Source of the DNA: an uncultured Bacteroidales bacterium
GTDB lineage: Bacteria; Bacteroidota; Bacteroidia; Bacteroidales; Paludibacteraceae
Length of the DNA stretch: 64,000 nt
Direction of reading: 5' to 3'
NCBI GenBank assembly: GCA_900319105.1
Contig: ONND01000003.1
Coordinates: forward strand, 124,001 to 188,000
Shown here in pieces: positions 17,716-27,146 of the stretch. The translations under genes were made by a program, and so were the position numbers. How positions within the stretch are numbered: position 1 is the stretch's first letter; each line of letters begins with the position of its first letter. Below the pieces are notes generated by a model. It was not told the origin of the DNA, made no database searches, and saw only the letters and a program-made list of their open reading frames with translations.

Positions 17716-17729
17716 ATAAATTACGACCT

Positions 17730-18743
17730 ATGGATTTTGATATACGACAACAGATGAGCGAGAAGGAGCAGGACAATGCCCTGCGGCCTTTGTGCTTCGC
17801 GGATTTCGCGGGACAGAGCAAGGTGACGTCCAACCTCAAGATCTTCGTCGAGGCAGCCAAACTGCGCGGCGAGAGCCTGGATCACGTCCTGCTCTTCGGT
17901 CCTCCGGGACTCGGAAAGACCACCCTCAGCAATATCATTGCCAACGAGTTAGGGGTGGGCTTCAAGGTCACCTCGGGCCCGGTGCTCGACAAACCCGGCG
18001 ACCTCGCGGGACTACTGACCTCCCTCGAACCGAACGACGTGCTCTTCATCGATGAGATCCATCGTCTCAGTCCGATCGTGGAGGAGTATCTCTATTCGGC
18101 GATGGAGGACTACCGCATTGATATCATGATAGATAAAGGTCCGTCCGCGCGCACGATACAGATTGACCTCAACCATTTCACGCTCATCGGCGCGACGACG
18201 CGTTCGGGTCTGCTAACCTCGCCTCTCCGCGCACGGTTCGGTATCAACTGCCATCTCGAGTACTACGACGCCGACATCCTCGCCGGCATCGTAAAGCGCT
18301 CGGCACGACTCTTAGGCGTGGAGATCAACGATAAAGCGGCAGGCGAGATAGCACGCCGCAGCCGCGGTACGCCCCGTATAGCGAACGCGCTGCTACGCCG
18401 AGTACGCGATTTTGCGCAAGTGAAAGGCGACGGCACGATAGACCTCGACATCGCCCAGTACGCCCTCGAGGCGCTGAATATCGATACTTTCGGTCTCGAC
18501 CAGATAGACAACAAACTGCTGACCACCATTATTGATAAGTTCCGCGGCGGACCGGTAGGTCTGAATACGATTGCCACGGCGATGGGCGAAGATGCCGGCA
18601 CGATTGAAGATGTCTATGAGCCCTACCTCATCAAGGAAGGATTCATCAAACGCACTCCGCGCGGCCGTGAGGCAACCGAACTGGCGTACAAGCACCTCGG
18701 CAAAACACCGCTTGCCGCCGACGGTCAGCAGTCCATATTCTAA
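17730..18743 (+). CDS. ruvB: Holliday junction branch migration helicase RuvB
   Basis: 337 residues from the ATG at 17730; the frame is open 16 codons further up, but that stretch is element B2 and unlike RuvB. Walker [10 protein letters not shown] is at ~residues 57-65 and Walker B with sensor residues FIDEIHRL at ~105. The [18 protein letters not shown] block and the C-terminal winged-helix ([23 protein letters not shown]) are all present. Function: AAA+ motor of the RuvABC resolvasome driving branch migration in recombination and repair. Single gene, with no ruvA or ruvC nearby. It ends before a terminator hairpin shared with the convergent gene. Confidence 0.97.
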   Translation: MDFDIRQQMSEKEQDNALRPLCFADFAGQSKVTSNLKIFVEAAKLRGESLDHVLLFGPPGLGKTTLSNIIANELGVGFKVTSGPVLDKPGDLAGLLTSLEPNDVLFIDEIHRLSPIVEEYLYSAMEDYRIDIMIDKGPSARTIQIDLNHFTLIGATTRSGLLTSPLRARFGINCHLEYYDADILAGIVKRSARLLGVEINDKAAGEIARRSRGTPRIANALLRRVRDFAQVKGDGTIDLDIAQYALEALNIDTFGLDQIDNKLLTTIIDKFRGGPVGLNTIATAMGEDAGTIEDVYEPYLIKEGFIKRTPRGREATELAYKHLGKTPLAADGQQSIF

Positions 18744-18763
18744 AGGCAGCGGATGGATGATAC

Positions 18764-18800
18764 AAAAAAAAGAGGACTTCCAGCAGGAAGCCCTCTTTCG
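18764..18800. terminator. Bidirectional terminator between ruvB and the 97-aa gene
   Basis: AGAGGACTTCC pairs with GGAAGCCCTCT, with A- and T-rich flanks on both sides. It serves the convergent transcripts. Confidence 0.85.
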
Positions 18801-18820
18801 TTTGGTTTTTCTTGTGCCTT

Positions 18821-19114
18821 TTACCGAAGCTCGATTCGGCGAGCTACGGTCTCTCCGTTGACTTTGGCATACAGGCGGTATGTACCGCGATTTAATTCAA
18901 ATTCTGCTAATTTACCACGCTCTTTCTGCAGCAGTTTACCCTGCATCGAGTAGATTCGTGCCTCCTCCATCTTAGTGGATGTCACGACCAGCGTGTTTTC
19001 GCGGAAACGCACGCTCAGTTCTTCTTTGTTATGCGCAGCGTTCGCAAATGTAAAACCTGCCAAGAGGCAGCAAAATGTCAACAGATAACTAACTTTTCTC
19101 AAATACGTTCTCAT
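18821..19114 (-). CDS. Small secreted protein resembling a stand-alone sorting domain
   Basis: 97 residues: a signal peptide (ending near TFANA), then only ~70 residues. These (LSVRFRENTLVVTSTK, ARIYSMQGKLLQKERG, FELNRGTYRLYAKVNGETV) match the beta-strand pattern of the type IX secretion C-terminal domain or the related DUF3244 fold. There is no cargo domain in front. It could be a decoy, a structural subunit, or a DUF3244-type periplasmic protein. Its own promoter is at 19229-19260 and it ends at the shared terminator. Real gene by promoter, signal peptide and terminator; function unknown. Confidence 0.75.
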   Translation of the reverse strand: MRTYLRKVSYLLTFCCLLAGFTFANAAHNKEELSVRFRENTLVVTSTKMEEARIYSMQGKLLQKERGKLAEFELNRGTYRLYAKVNGETVARRIELR

Positions 19115-19164
19115 AGTTAGTCCTTTCTTTTAAACAGTCTAATACTAATTTCTCGTTCACATCA

Positions 19165-19205
19165 ATAATACTTTGTACATTGTACCTTGTCCTTTGTACT
19201 TCGTA
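19165..19205. repeat. GTACAAAG-type tract
   Basis: Units of TTTGTACATTG, TACCTTGTCC, TTTGTACTTCG. The same unit is used inside tatD (37083-37112) and at the 3' end of the giant gene (15287-15315). Confidence 0.65.
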
Positions 19206-19228
19206 TCAGGTGTCATCGAAAAACGGTG

Positions 19229-19260
19229 CAAAGGTACAGCCTTTTTAGGGACTAACCAAA
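19229..19260 (-). promoter_or_regulatory. Promoter for the 97-aa gene
   Basis: On the minus strand TTG, 20 nt, TACCTTTG (19229-19236). It gives a ~110-nt leader that runs through the GTACAAAG tract. Confidence 0.75.
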
Positions 19261-19382
19261 TAATTTTGGCAAAAAGTGAAGAATTTCTTCAAAATGAGCA
19301 GTCGATTTGACAAAATGTCAGCAAGTGACTGTATTTGCTGATATTTTGCTATTTGCGGTTTGCAATCAGCCCTAATCGCCCA

Positions 19383-19421
19383 AACCACTAACCCCTAACC
19401 ACTAACCACTAACCCCTATTT
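19383..19421. repeat. CCACTAACC tract at the lptG 3' end
   Basis: Units CCACTAACC, CCTAACCACTAA and CCCCTA. The lptG stop codon (TAG on the minus strand, 19416-19418) lies inside it. The same unit is found at 26611-26645 and 36090-36133. Confidence 0.75.
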
Positions 19422-20489
19422 ACTTGCTCGGATGTATAGCGGGATGGAAATAGCGAGGAAGACAAAATTAGGAAGCCATGCCGCACTGAAAGAGGACATG
19501 ACATTATTGACTGAGAATGTGGTACTTACGGTAGAAAAAAGGATATATCCTGCGGTAAGAACGATGCCGATACCGAGGTTCTTACCCATTCCGCCCCGTA
19601 CCTTGCGGCTGGACATAGTGACGCCGAGCAGCGTCATGATGAATGCACCTACGGAGGATGCCCAGCGCTTATGGTACTCTACCTCAAAAGCCTTGACGTT
19701 TCCGCTGCCTCGTTCGCGCTGACGTTCCATGTAGCGCCTCAGTTCAGGGGTCGTCATTTGCTGGGCCTGTTCGCTGGTGATGAACATCTCATAGGGCGTG
19801 ATGGACAGGGTGATATTGAGCGTATCGCCGCGAGTGAGGCTCTCACGCATGCCGGAGAAAATACGGCGGGTATAGGTGTCCAGATGCCAGTTATAGAGCG
19901 AATCGTAATAAATACGGTCCGCCGTGATTCGTTCAATGAGCGATTTGCCTTCAAAATGCTCGATGGAGCAGCGATAGCCGATATTACTGCGCCGTTGGAA
20001 TGACTCGATATACAGGATCGTACCGGGTTCAACCTCCAACTGCATATTACGGGCATGTTCGCTCGTGAAATGATCGATGTATTTGTCGGTGAAATTGAGC
20101 ATGCGCTCACTACTGCGAGGGATGATCCATCCGCCTAATACAATACTGAGCACGCATAGCAGCGTAGCGGAGAAAGCATAAGGCACCATCAGACGGTGAT
20201 AACTCATGCCGGCCGCCTGCATCGCAATGATCTCCGAGTTGCCCGCCAGCTTGCTCGTAAAGAAAATGACGGAGATGAAGATGAACAGCGAACTGAACAT
20301 ATTCATGTAATAGGGGATGAACGGCAGGTAATAATCGAGGATGATCTCCGAGAGCGGAATCTGGTTCTCGAAGAAATCGTCCATCTTCTCGGTCAGGTCA
20401 AAGACGATGGCGATGGACAATACCAGCACAATGGAGAAAAAGAATGTCCCCAGAAACTTCCGAACTATATACCAATCAAGCTTCTTCAA
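19416..20489 (-). CDS. lptG: LptF/LptG family lipopolysaccharide export permease
   Basis: 357 residues. Six membrane segments are visible: ~12-32, ~50-75 and ~98-120 at the N terminus and three after ~270 (GAFIMTLLGVTM, GIGIVLTAGYILFSTV, LPNFVFLAISIPLYI). Between them lies a beta-jellyroll periplasmic domain, the YjgP/YjgQ architecture. Function: inner-membrane part of the LptB2FG complex that extracts lipopolysaccharide and passes it to LptC. It starts 17 bp after the tgt stop, so it is co-transcribed with panD and tgt. F and G are not separable by eye; the Bacteroidales gene next to tgt is usually called LptF/LptG. Confidence 0.92.
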   Translation of the reverse strand: MKKLDWYIVRKFLGTFFFSIVLVLSIAIVFDLTEKMDDFFENQIPLSEIILDYYLPFIPYYMNMFSSLFIFISVIFFTSKLAGNSEIIAMQAAGMSYHRLMVPYAFSATLLCVLSIVLGGWIIPRSSERMLNFTDKYIDHFTSEHARNMQLEVEPGTILYIESFQRRSNIGYRCSIEHFEGKSLIERITADRIYYDSLYNWHLDTYTRRIFSGMRESLTRGDTLNITLSITPYEMFITSEQAQQMTTPELRRYMERQRERGSGNVKAFEVEYHKRWASSVGAFIMTLLGVTMSSRKVRGGMGKNLGIGIVLTAGYILFSTVSTTFSVNNVMSSFSAAWLPNFVFLAISIPLYIRASK

Positions 20490-20506
20490 TTTTCAATTAT
20501 CAATTC

Positions 20507-21640
20507 TTACAGCCTCGCCGTTATTCCCGGCATCACGAAGGCTTTCCATGCGCTGAAATCGCCTGCGAGGATGTGTTGGCGGGCCTGCGTGACGAGATCG
20601 AGATAAAAAGCGAGGTTATGAATGGAGAGAATCTCCAAACCCAGCATCTCCTGCGCGTGAATAAGATGTCTGGCATACGCGCGGGTATAGGCATGATCGA
20701 CATACGAAGTACCGGACGGGTCAAGCTCCGTAAAATCATCCTCCCATTTCTTGTTACGCAGGTTCATCACGCCGTTCCAGGTGAAGATCATGCCGTTTCG
20801 TCCGTTGCGGGTGGGCATGACGCAGTCAAACATATCCACGCCGCGCTCGATCGCCTCCAGGATATTCCACGGCGTACCGACGCCCATGAGGTAGCGGGGC
20901 TTGGCGGTAGGCAGGATATCATTGCATACCTCGATCATCTCGTACATCACCTCGGTGGGTTCGCCTACGGCGAGACCGCCTATCGCGTAGCCGTCCCGGT
21001 CCAGGTCACGCAGCCGTTTGGAGGCCTCCTGACGCAGGTCGGTATAGGTACAACCCTGCACGATGGGGAACAGATGTTGCTTGTAGCCGTACAGATCGTC
21101 CGTGCTGTCGAAGCGCGCAATACAGCGGTCGAGCCAGCGGTGGGTGCGATCCATCGAATCCTTGGCATATTTCTTATCAGCCGTTCCGGGACAGCACTCA
21201 TCGAACGCCATCATGATATCGGCGCCGATCTCGCGCTCTATATCCATCACGCTCTCCGGCGTGAAGAGCAGCTTGCGGCCGTCTATATGCGAAGAGAAAC
21301 GTACCCCTTCTTCGGTCATCTTACGGATATCAGTCAGGCTGAAGACCTGGAATCCGCCCGAATCGGTCAGGATAGGTCTCGTCCACCCCTCGAAACGATG
21401 GAGTCCGCCGGCTTGGCGGAGGATCTGCGTGCCGGGGCGGAGGAAGAGGTGGTACGTGTTGCCCAAGATGATCTGCGCCTTGATATCATCCTCGAGTTCC
21501 TTGCGCTGTACGCCCTTGACGGTACCAACGGTACCGACGGGCATGAAGATAGGTGTGAGGATATCCCCGTGATCGGTATGAATAACACCGGCTCTCGGGC
21601 CGACACCCTTGGCCTCGCTATGTAGTTCAAAAAATGCCAT
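20507..21640 (-). CDS. tgt: tRNA-guanine(34) transglycosylase
   Basis: 377 residues from MAFFELHS; the open frame above this is panD DNA. It exchanges G34 for a queuine precursor in GUN-anticodon tRNAs. Catalytic and binding blocks are seen: LTDSGGFQVFSL, GGLAVGEP, LMGVGTP, DMFDCVMPTRNGRNG. The zinc-binding Cys cluster of the E. coli enzyme (CxCxxC before YSRAYLHHL) is not present: here the segment reads LDPSGTSYVDHAYTRAYARHL. The final His (LSIHN) remains. From memory the Bacteroides enzymes are similar in this, so the loss is probably lineage-wide. Co-directional with panD upstream and lptG downstream; queA, a later step, lies at 37539. Confidence 0.95.
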   Translation of the reverse strand: MAFFELHSEAKGVGPRAGVIHTDHGDILTPIFMPVGTVGTVKGVQRKELEDDIKAQIILGNTYHLFLRPGTQILRQAGGLHRFEGWTRPILTDSGGFQVFSLTDIRKMTEEGVRFSSHIDGRKLLFTPESVMDIEREIGADIMMAFDECCPGTADKKYAKDSMDRTHRWLDRCIARFDSTDDLYGYKQHLFPIVQGCTYTDLRQEASKRLRDLDRDGYAIGGLAVGEPTEVMYEMIEVCNDILPTAKPRYLMGVGTPWNILEAIERGVDMFDCVMPTRNGRNGMIFTWNGVMNLRNKKWEDDFTELDPSGTSYVDHAYTRAYARHLIHAQEMLGLEILSIHNLAFYLDLVTQARQHILAGDFSAWKAFVMPGITARL

Positions 21641-21642
21641 AA

Positions 21643-21670
21643 TTACTAGTTTGTCTAGTCTACTAGTTTG
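21643..21670. repeat. TCTAGTTTG tract at the panD-tgt junction
   Basis: Three or more units (ACTAGTTTG, TCTAG, TCTACTAGTTTG). The panD stop codon (TAG) and last codons lie within it. The same unit flanks the four-helix gene at 49379. Confidence 0.75.
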
Positions 21671-22005
21671 TTTCCCGCTCCGGGAAACACTATTGCAGGC
21701 TTGAAAACTTTGGCCTCGTCCGGCGTCATGAGGGCATACGCCATGATGATAATAGTATCGCCCACGTGGATCAGATGAGCGGCCGCGCCGTTCATGCAAA
21801 TGCATCCGCTATTGCGTTTACCGGGAATGACATACGTCTCTAATCGTGCGCCGTTGTTATTATCGACCACCTGAACGCGTTCGCCGGCGTAGATATTAGC
21901 CGCCTCCATAAGGGCCTCGTCTATCGTGATGGAGCCGATATACTCGAGATTCGCCTCAGTCACCTGAACGCGATGAATCTTGGATTTTAATATATTCAAA
22001 TACAT
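21655..22005 (-). CDS. panD: Aspartate 1-decarboxylase
   Basis: 116 residues from the ATG at 22005, which lies just downstream of a good promoter; the open frame above is not PanD. It makes beta-alanine for pantothenate and CoA. The pyruvoyl enzyme is made by self-cleavage between Gly24 and Ser25, seen as EYIGSITID. The active-site surroundings ([25 protein letters not shown]) are intact. The last residues (KLVD) and the stop come from a TCTAGTTTG tandem tract. First gene of the panD-tgt-lptG unit. Confidence 0.96.
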   Translation of the reverse strand: MYLNILKSKIHRVQVTEANLEYIGSITIDEALMEAANIYAGERVQVVDNNNGARLETYVIPGKRNSGCICMNGAAAHLIHVGDTIIIMAYALMTPDEAKVFKPAIVFPGAGNKLVD

Positions 22006-22025
22006 GTTTATAACCTTTGCGGCTG

Positions 22026-22056
22026 CAAAGGTACTGCTTTTTTTCGACATACACAA
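22026..22056 (-). promoter_or_regulatory. Promoter for panD-tgt-lptG
   Basis: Minus strand TTG, 20 nt, TACCTTTG (22026-22033), ~20 nt before the panD ATG. Confidence 0.8.
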
Positions 22057-22074
22057 CAAAATGTGGAAAAAAAT

Positions 22075-22105
22075 TTGCATATGTGGAAAAATTGTTGTAT
22101 CTTTG
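22075..22105 (+). promoter_or_regulatory. Promoter for rfbA
   Basis: TTG at 22075-22077, 20 nt, TATCTTTG at 22098-22105. It is divergent from the panD promoter. Confidence 0.8.
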
Positions 22106-22128
22106 CAGCCGAAATATAGTCCATTATT

Positions 22129-23004
22129 ATGAAAGGTATCATTTTAGCGGGCGGAAGCGCGACGCGCCTATACCCATTGAGCAAAGCGATCAGCAAGCAG
22201 ATCATGCCGGTTTATGACAAGCCGATGATTTATTATCCCTTGAGTGCATTGATGTTAGCGGGCATCCGCGAGGTGCTGGTAATCAGTACGCCGCGTGACC
22301 TGCCGATGTTCGAGGAGCTGTTAGGCGACGGCAGCCGCATCGGAATGAAACTGAGTTACAAAGTGCAGTTGGTGCCCAATGGCTTGGCGCAGGCCTTCGT
22401 GTTAGGCCGCGAGTTCCTCAACGGCGAGCCGGGGTGCTTGATATTAGGCGATAACATGTTCTACGGCCAGCATTTCGGCCATATGCTCAAGGAGGCGGTA
22501 GAGAGTGCAGAGCAAGGCGGAGCTTGTATCTTCGGATACGAAGTAGCAGACCCGCGCGCGTACGGCGTGGTGGAGTTTGACGCAGAGGGCAAAGTGCTGA
22601 GCCTCGAGGAGAAGCCGGCTGAACCGAAGAGCAACTATGCCGTACCCGGTTTGTATTTCTACGACAAGACCGTTTGCGAGAAAGCCGCCGGGCTGCAACC
22701 CAGTGCGCGTGGCGAATATGAGATCACGGACCTCAACAAACTCTATCTACAGGAAGGTACGCTCAAGGTGAAACTCTTCAGCCGCGGCTTCGCATGGCTC
22801 GATACCGGTAACTGCGACAGCCTCCTCGATGCCGGTAATTTTATCGCTACCATCCAGAACCGTCAGGGTTTCTACGTCAGCTGCATCGAGGAGATCGCTT
22901 GGCGGAATGGCTGGATCAGCACAGACCAACTCGTCGCGTTAGGCAAAGAGATGAAGACAGCCTACGGCCGCTACTTGGAGCGCATCGCCGCAAAAGGGAA
23001 TTAA
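22129..23004 (+). CDS. rfbA: Glucose-1-phosphate thymidylyltransferase
   Basis: 291 residues, the usual length. It makes dTDP-glucose, the first step towards dTDP-rhamnose and other deoxysugars of O-antigen and capsule. Visible are the nucleotide-binding loop ([17 protein letters not shown], with Ala in place of the usual Gly after Ser), [36 protein letters not shown] and GFAWLDTG. The other rfb genes (B, C, D) are not next to it. Its own promoter is at 22075; the hybrid two-component gene starts 24 nt downstream. Confidence 0.95.
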   Translation: MKGIILAGGSATRLYPLSKAISKQIMPVYDKPMIYYPLSALMLAGIREVLVISTPRDLPMFEELLGDGSRIGMKLSYKVQLVPNGLAQAFVLGREFLNGEPGCLILGDNMFYGQHFGHMLKEAVESAEQGGACIFGYEVADPRAYGVVEFDAEGKVLSLEEKPAEPKSNYAVPGLYFYDKTVCEKAAGLQPSARGEYEITDLNKLYLQEGTLKVKLFSRGFAWLDTGNCDSLLDAGNFIATIQNRQGFYVSCIEEIAWRNGWISTDQLVALGKEMKTAYGRYLERIAAKGN

Positions 23005-23027
23005 TAGTAAATTAAATAGTAAATGGC

Positions 23028-26000
23028 ATGAAACGTCTCTGTTCCTTACTTATCGTTATCGCGTGCGCATGTAGCGCATGGAGTCATGAGCATTACATCG
23101 TTCAGCACTACTCGATCAAAGACGGATTGAGTCAGAACACCGTCATGTCTATCCTGCAGGACAAACAGGGATATATGTGGTTCGGTACCTGGGATGGTCT
23201 GAACCGGTTTGACGGATATACGTTCCAGGTCTTCAAAGCCATGAACAATGGCGTGGAAGCACGGGTAAACAACCGTGTGGATCTGATCTACGAGGATGCA
23301 AACGAGTGTATCTGGTGGGGCACGTACGACGGCCATTACTACCGTCTGGACGCTTCGCGCACCAACACGGTGGAACAGCCCTACGATAGTCTGCCGGACG
23401 GTATGCTGGCGAAGATGACGGAAGGCAGTTCCAATACGAAAGTGGACTCCCGAGGAGTGGTATGGCAGGCCGACGAGCAATATGGTATCATGCGGTACCG
23501 GTTCGGCCAATGGAAACGTTTCACACCGGATTTGGACAGCCGTTATGCGGGCCGGTTGCGGGAGAACTTCTTCCTCATTGAGGACGCACAAGGTCGTACA
23601 TGGGTGAACCCGACGGGCGGCGGATGGAGTTACTACGACTACGACAAGGATGAGTTGGTCTATCCGATAGACGGCCTGACCAACATGATCCATACAGCAT
23701 ATATCGACCGCGACGGACAGATGTGGATATCGTCCTACGACGGCGGTGTCGATTGCGTGAACATGGAGCCAACGCCGTACAAACTATACGACATGCGGCA
23801 TTCGGCGAAGGATAACGGCGAAGTACGTGCCTTCGCGCGCCGCAAGAACGGCGAGGTGCTGACGCTCGTCAAATCGGAAACCAACGTCTATTGCGCCCTC
23901 GAGACCCAGCATGGGATGCTCTATGGTACGAAAGGAATGGGGTTGGTAAAGGCGAAAGGCGACGGGCAAGTGGCGAAAGGAGAGAAGATCCCGACAACCC
24001 ATCCGGATATCTATGATATCGAGGAAGGTCGCGACGGGACCTTGTATGTCGCTACGTACGGTGGAGGCGTGAACATCCTCCGTTGGAACGAGGCAAAGCA
24101 TACCTGGGACGAGCCGGTCGTAGTTGGTAACGGTATGAAAGTGCGCGACATAGAGATCGTCGATGAGACACTGTGGTGCGGTACGACGACCGGTGTGCTG
24201 CGGGTGAACTTGGAGAACAACGATGTGTTAGTGCTGCCGAGTTTCGATATCCGTGCTATCTACTACAGCCACGACAAGTTATGGTTAGGATCGTTCGGCG
24301 GCGGACTGATGAGCCTGGATCCGAAAGACCCGAAGATGGAGATCAACCGTATCGAGACCTACCACGATATCATCCTCAGCATGGTCGGAGACGGCAAGAA
24401 CCTATGGTTCACCTCCGAGAGCGATATCGCGCAGCTGAACTTAGAGACGGGCTTTTTGCACTACTACGACGCCTTGGATGGCGAGCATAACACCTATTTC
24501 ACAGAGGCAGAAGCCCTGCGTACGCCGGACGGCACCATCCTCTTCGGCTACTCCAACGGCTACTGCGCTTTCTCTCCCGCCCGTATCCATCGCTCGACCT
24601 CCGTGCCGCCCATGCGTATCACGCGTATCGAGGCGGAGGACAGCGATGTGGAAGGAAACACGATCACCGTCACCAACGGCAGTAACATCGCCATCGAATA
24701 TGCAGCGATGGACTACGTAGGGGTGGATAAGATCGTCTATTTCTACAAGATGGACGGCATCGACACCGATTGGAAAGCGGCGCAGAATGTGCGTCGCGTG
24801 ACGTATAACAACCTGCGGTACGGCACATATGTTTTCCATGTGCGCTCGACTAACAGGGAAGGTACCGAGGTCGATAACGAACAGAGCGTGACAATCTTCG
24901 TCTCCAGACCATGGTGGATGCAATGGTGGGCATGGGTGCTCTACGGATTAGGGGTGTTGCTGATTCTGGCGCTGACCGTCTATATCATGAATATCTACAA
25001 TAAGCTCCGCCGCAAAGTGCAGGTAGAGCAGGAAGTGACGGATATCAAACTGCGCTTCTTCACCAATATCAGCCATGAGTTGCGTACGCCGCTCACGCTC
25101 ATCGTCAGCCCGATAGAGAATATCCTACATACAGAACGTATCAGTCCGAGCGTCCGCAGCCAGTTGGAGATCGTTCAGAGCAACGGCCAGCGTATGCTGC
25201 GCATGGTGAACCAGCTCCTGGAGTTCCGCAAGGTGCAGAACCAGAAGATGAAACTCAAAGTGCAGAAAATGCTACTCAGCGACCTGGTGAACGAGACCTG
25301 CTCCAATTTCCAGAAAGAGGCATACGACAAACATATTCATTTTACCATTGAGAACAAAGCCGAAGACTCTACCGTCTGGGCTGACCGCGGAAGGATGGAC
25401 ACCATCCTGTGGAACCTGCTGAGCAATGCGTTCAAGTTCACGCCCGCCGGCAAGAGTATCCGCGTCATCATCGATTCGAAGCCCGGCTTTGTGACCCTCA
25501 CCGTCCAGGACGAGGGTATCGGCATCCCGCCGGAGAAACGCAGTATGCTCTTCGAGCGTTTTAGCAGCAATAACGAACTCAATAACAATAACACTACCGG
25601 CACGGGTATCGGTCTGAACCTAACCAAAGAGCTGGTCGATCTGCACCACGGACATATCGAAGTGGTGAGCGCTGTCGGTGCCGGCACATCCATCACCGTC
25701 ATGCTGCATACCGGCAAGGAGCATTTCGGCGCAGAAGTGGACTTCATCACGGACGACGAAACAACGGAGACGCCGCCGGTGGACAATAGTCTGGAGGACA
25801 AGTTAGACCAATTGGCGCAAGAGCAGCAGGACAACCGCAATACCATCCTCATCGTGGATGACAACGCCGATATGCGGCAGTTCCTCAGCGGTATTTTCAG
25901 TCGCGAGTACACCGTTGAGACCGCCGAGGACGGCGAGAAAGCCGAAGAGATTATCCGCAGCAAGCAGATCGATATCGTCATCACCGATCTCATGATGCCG

Positions 26001-26612
26001 AACGTGGACGGCCTGGAACTGACCCAATTCATCAAGCAGAACCCCGAGACCGACCATATTCCGGTAATCCTGCTGACCGCCAAAGCCGCGATCGAGAGCC
26101 GTCTGCAAGCCCTGCAGTTCGGCGCCGACGACTATATGACCAAACCCTTCGAGCCCGAGTATATTCGTGCCCGCGTGCATAATATCCTCAAGCAACGATC
26201 CCAACTCGAGCAGAGTTACCGTCAGCGACTGATGCGTCTGGAGACGCAGAAAGGCGATGAGACGATTCCTGGCGACTCTTTCCTCGCCAAACTGCTCGAC
26301 GTGATGGACAAGCAGATGGATAACAACACGCTGACGGTAGATGAGTTGGTCGAAGAGATGGGAATGGGACGGACGGTCTTCTTTAACAAGTTAAAGACGA
26401 TGACCGGCATGAGTCCTGTGGAGTTCATCCGCGAGATGCGTATCAAACGTGCGGCACAACTGTTAGAAGACCGCCGCTACAACATTACCGAGGTGACCTA
26501 TATGGTCGGTATGAATGACAGCCGCTATTTCTCCAAATGCTTCAAAAACACCTATGGTGTCACGCCGAGCGATTATCGCAAGCAGCGTTTGGGGGAAGAG
26601 ACGAAAAGCTAA
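23028..26612 (+). CDS. Hybrid two-component system regulator (HTCS)
   Basis: 1194 residues, all parts of a two-component system in one chain. In order: a signal peptide (MKRLCSLLIVIACACSAWS); a periplasmic sensor of two-bladed-propeller (Reg_prop) repeats such as LSQNTVMSILQDKQGYMWFG, then a Y_Y_Y domain; a membrane segment ~640-662; HisKA with phospho-His in NISHELRTPLT (~683); HATPase (DEGIGIPPEKR, TGTGIGLNL); a receiver with phospho-Asp in DIVITDLMMP (~986) and Lys in YMTKPF; and a C-terminal AraC-type helix-turn-helix. In Bacteroides such proteins sense glycan fragments and switch on polysaccharide-utilisation genes. No susC/susD or glycoside hydrolase is nearby, so its regulon lies elsewhere. 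Confidence 0.96.
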   Translation: MKRLCSLLIVIACACSAWSHEHYIVQHYSIKDGLSQNTVMSILQDKQGYMWFGTWDGLNRFDGYTFQVFKAMNNGVEARVNNRVDLIYEDANECIWWGTYDGHYYRLDASRTNTVEQPYDSLPDGMLAKMTEGSSNTKVDSRGVVWQADEQYGIMRYRFGQWKRFTPDLDSRYAGRLRENFFLIEDAQGRTWVNPTGGGWSYYDYDKDELVYPIDGLTNMIHTAYIDRDGQMWISSYDGGVDCVNMEPTPYKLYDMRHSAKDNGEVRAFARRKNGEVLTLVKSETNVYCALETQHGMLYGTKGMGLVKAKGDGQVAKGEKIPTTHPDIYDIEEGRDGTLYVATYGGGVNILRWNEAKHTWDEPVVVGNGMKVRDIEIVDETLWCGTTTGVLRVNLENNDVLVLPSFDIRAIYYSHDKLWLGSFGGGLMSLDPKDPKMEINRIETYHDIILSMVGDGKNLWFTSESDIAQLNLETGFLHYYDALDGEHNTYFTEAEALRTPDGTILFGYSNGYCAFSPARIHRSTSVPPMRITRIEAEDSDVEGNTITVTNGSNIAIEYAAMDYVGVDKIVYFYKMDGIDTDWKAAQNVRRVTYNNLRYGTYVFHVRSTNREGTEVDNEQSVTIFVSRPWWMQWWAWVLYGLGVLLILALTVYIMNIYNKLRRKVQVEQEVTDIKLRFFTNISHELRTPLTLIVSPIENILHTERISPSVRSQLEIVQSNGQRMLRMVNQLLEFRKVQNQKMKLKVQKMLLSDLVNETCSNFQKEAYDKHIHFTIENKAEDSTVWADRGRMDTILWNLLSNAFKFTPAGKSIRVIIDSKPGFVTLTVQDEGIGIPPEKRSMLFERFSSNNELNNNNTTGTGIGLNLTKELVDLHHGHIEVVSAVGAGTSITVMLHTGKEHFGAEVDFITDDETTETPPVDNSLEDKLDQLAQEQQDNRNTILIVDDNADMRQFLSGIFSREYTVETAEDGEKAEEIIRSKQIDIVITDLMMPNVDGLELTQFIKQNPETDHIPVILLTAKAAIESRLQALQFGADDYMTKPFEPEYIRARVHNILKQRSQLEQSYRQRLMRLETQKGDETIPGDSFLAKLLDVMDKQMDNNTLTVDELVEEMGMGRTVFFNKLKTMTGMSPVEFIREMRIKRAAQLLEDRRYNITEVTYMVGMNDSRYFSKCFKNTYGVTPSDYRKQRLGEETKS

Positions 26613-26645
26613 TGGTTAGCGGTTAGTGGATTAGTGGTTAGGAGA
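26611..26645. repeat. GGTTAGTGG tract overlapping a start codon
   Basis: Units GGTTAGCGGTTAGTGG, ATTAGTGG, TTAGG. They lie between the HTCS stop and the next gene, whose GTG start is inside the tract. It is the reverse complement of the CCACTAACC family. Confidence 0.75.
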
Positions 26646-27146
26646 ATTGTCTATATTGTGGCGATAATGCTGCTGGCGGCATGCAGTCAGACTGCCCCTC
26701 AGCGGCCGAGTCAGCGCAAGCGTGAAGCGCCCAAACCGGACAGCACCCAGTTGGCACTATTGGCGCTTAACCAGCAGCTGACGGAATCTGCCGACGCACA
26801 GTTGGCTTACATCGCCCGCGAGGACACCTTGCCTTTCGCGCTATACGAACACGGCACATGGGCGGCTGTACTCACACCCGGCCAAGGAGAGACGGTCCAA
26901 ACCAAAGAGAACTGTACCATCCATATACGCGTCTATAGCCTCAGCGGAACGCTCTACACCGATAGCCAACTCACCGCCCGGATAGGCGCACAGGAACTGC
27001 CGGCGGCGATTGAGGAGAATATCACCGAATGGCAGCATGGCGCCAAAATGGTACTGCTCGCTCCATGGTACGCCGCATATGGCATCAAAGGAACAGATCA
27101 TATACCGCCCTACGAGAATATACGAATCGAATTAACAATACAATAG
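26634..27146 (+). CDS. FKBP-type lipoprotein (GldI-like peptidyl-prolyl isomerase)
   Basis: 170 residues with a GTG start inside a GGTTAGTGG tract; this start gives a complete short lipoprotein signal (VRRIVYIVAIMLLAACS, lipobox LLAAC). Residues ~75-168 match an FKBP domain (ENCTIHIRVYSLSGTLYTDS, then MVLLAPWYAAYGIKGTDHIPPYENI). Bacteroidetes lipoproteins of this kind include GldI. Role: periplasmic or outer-membrane folding catalyst, though active-site residues were not checked. The next gene follows with no gap (TAG then ATG), so they are co-transcribed. Confidence 0.8.
   Translation: MVRRIVYIVAIMLLAACSQTAPQRPSQRKREAPKPDSTQLALLALNQQLTESADAQLAYIAREDTLPFALYEHGTWAAVLTPGQGETVQTKENCTIHIRVYSLSGTLYTDSQLTARIGAQELPAAIEENITEWQHGAKMVLLAPWYAAYGIKGTDHIPPYENIRIELTIQ

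Noticed and set aside
20444-21625. 393-codon open frame opposite tgt
   Set aside because: Antisense shadow of a clearly conserved gene.
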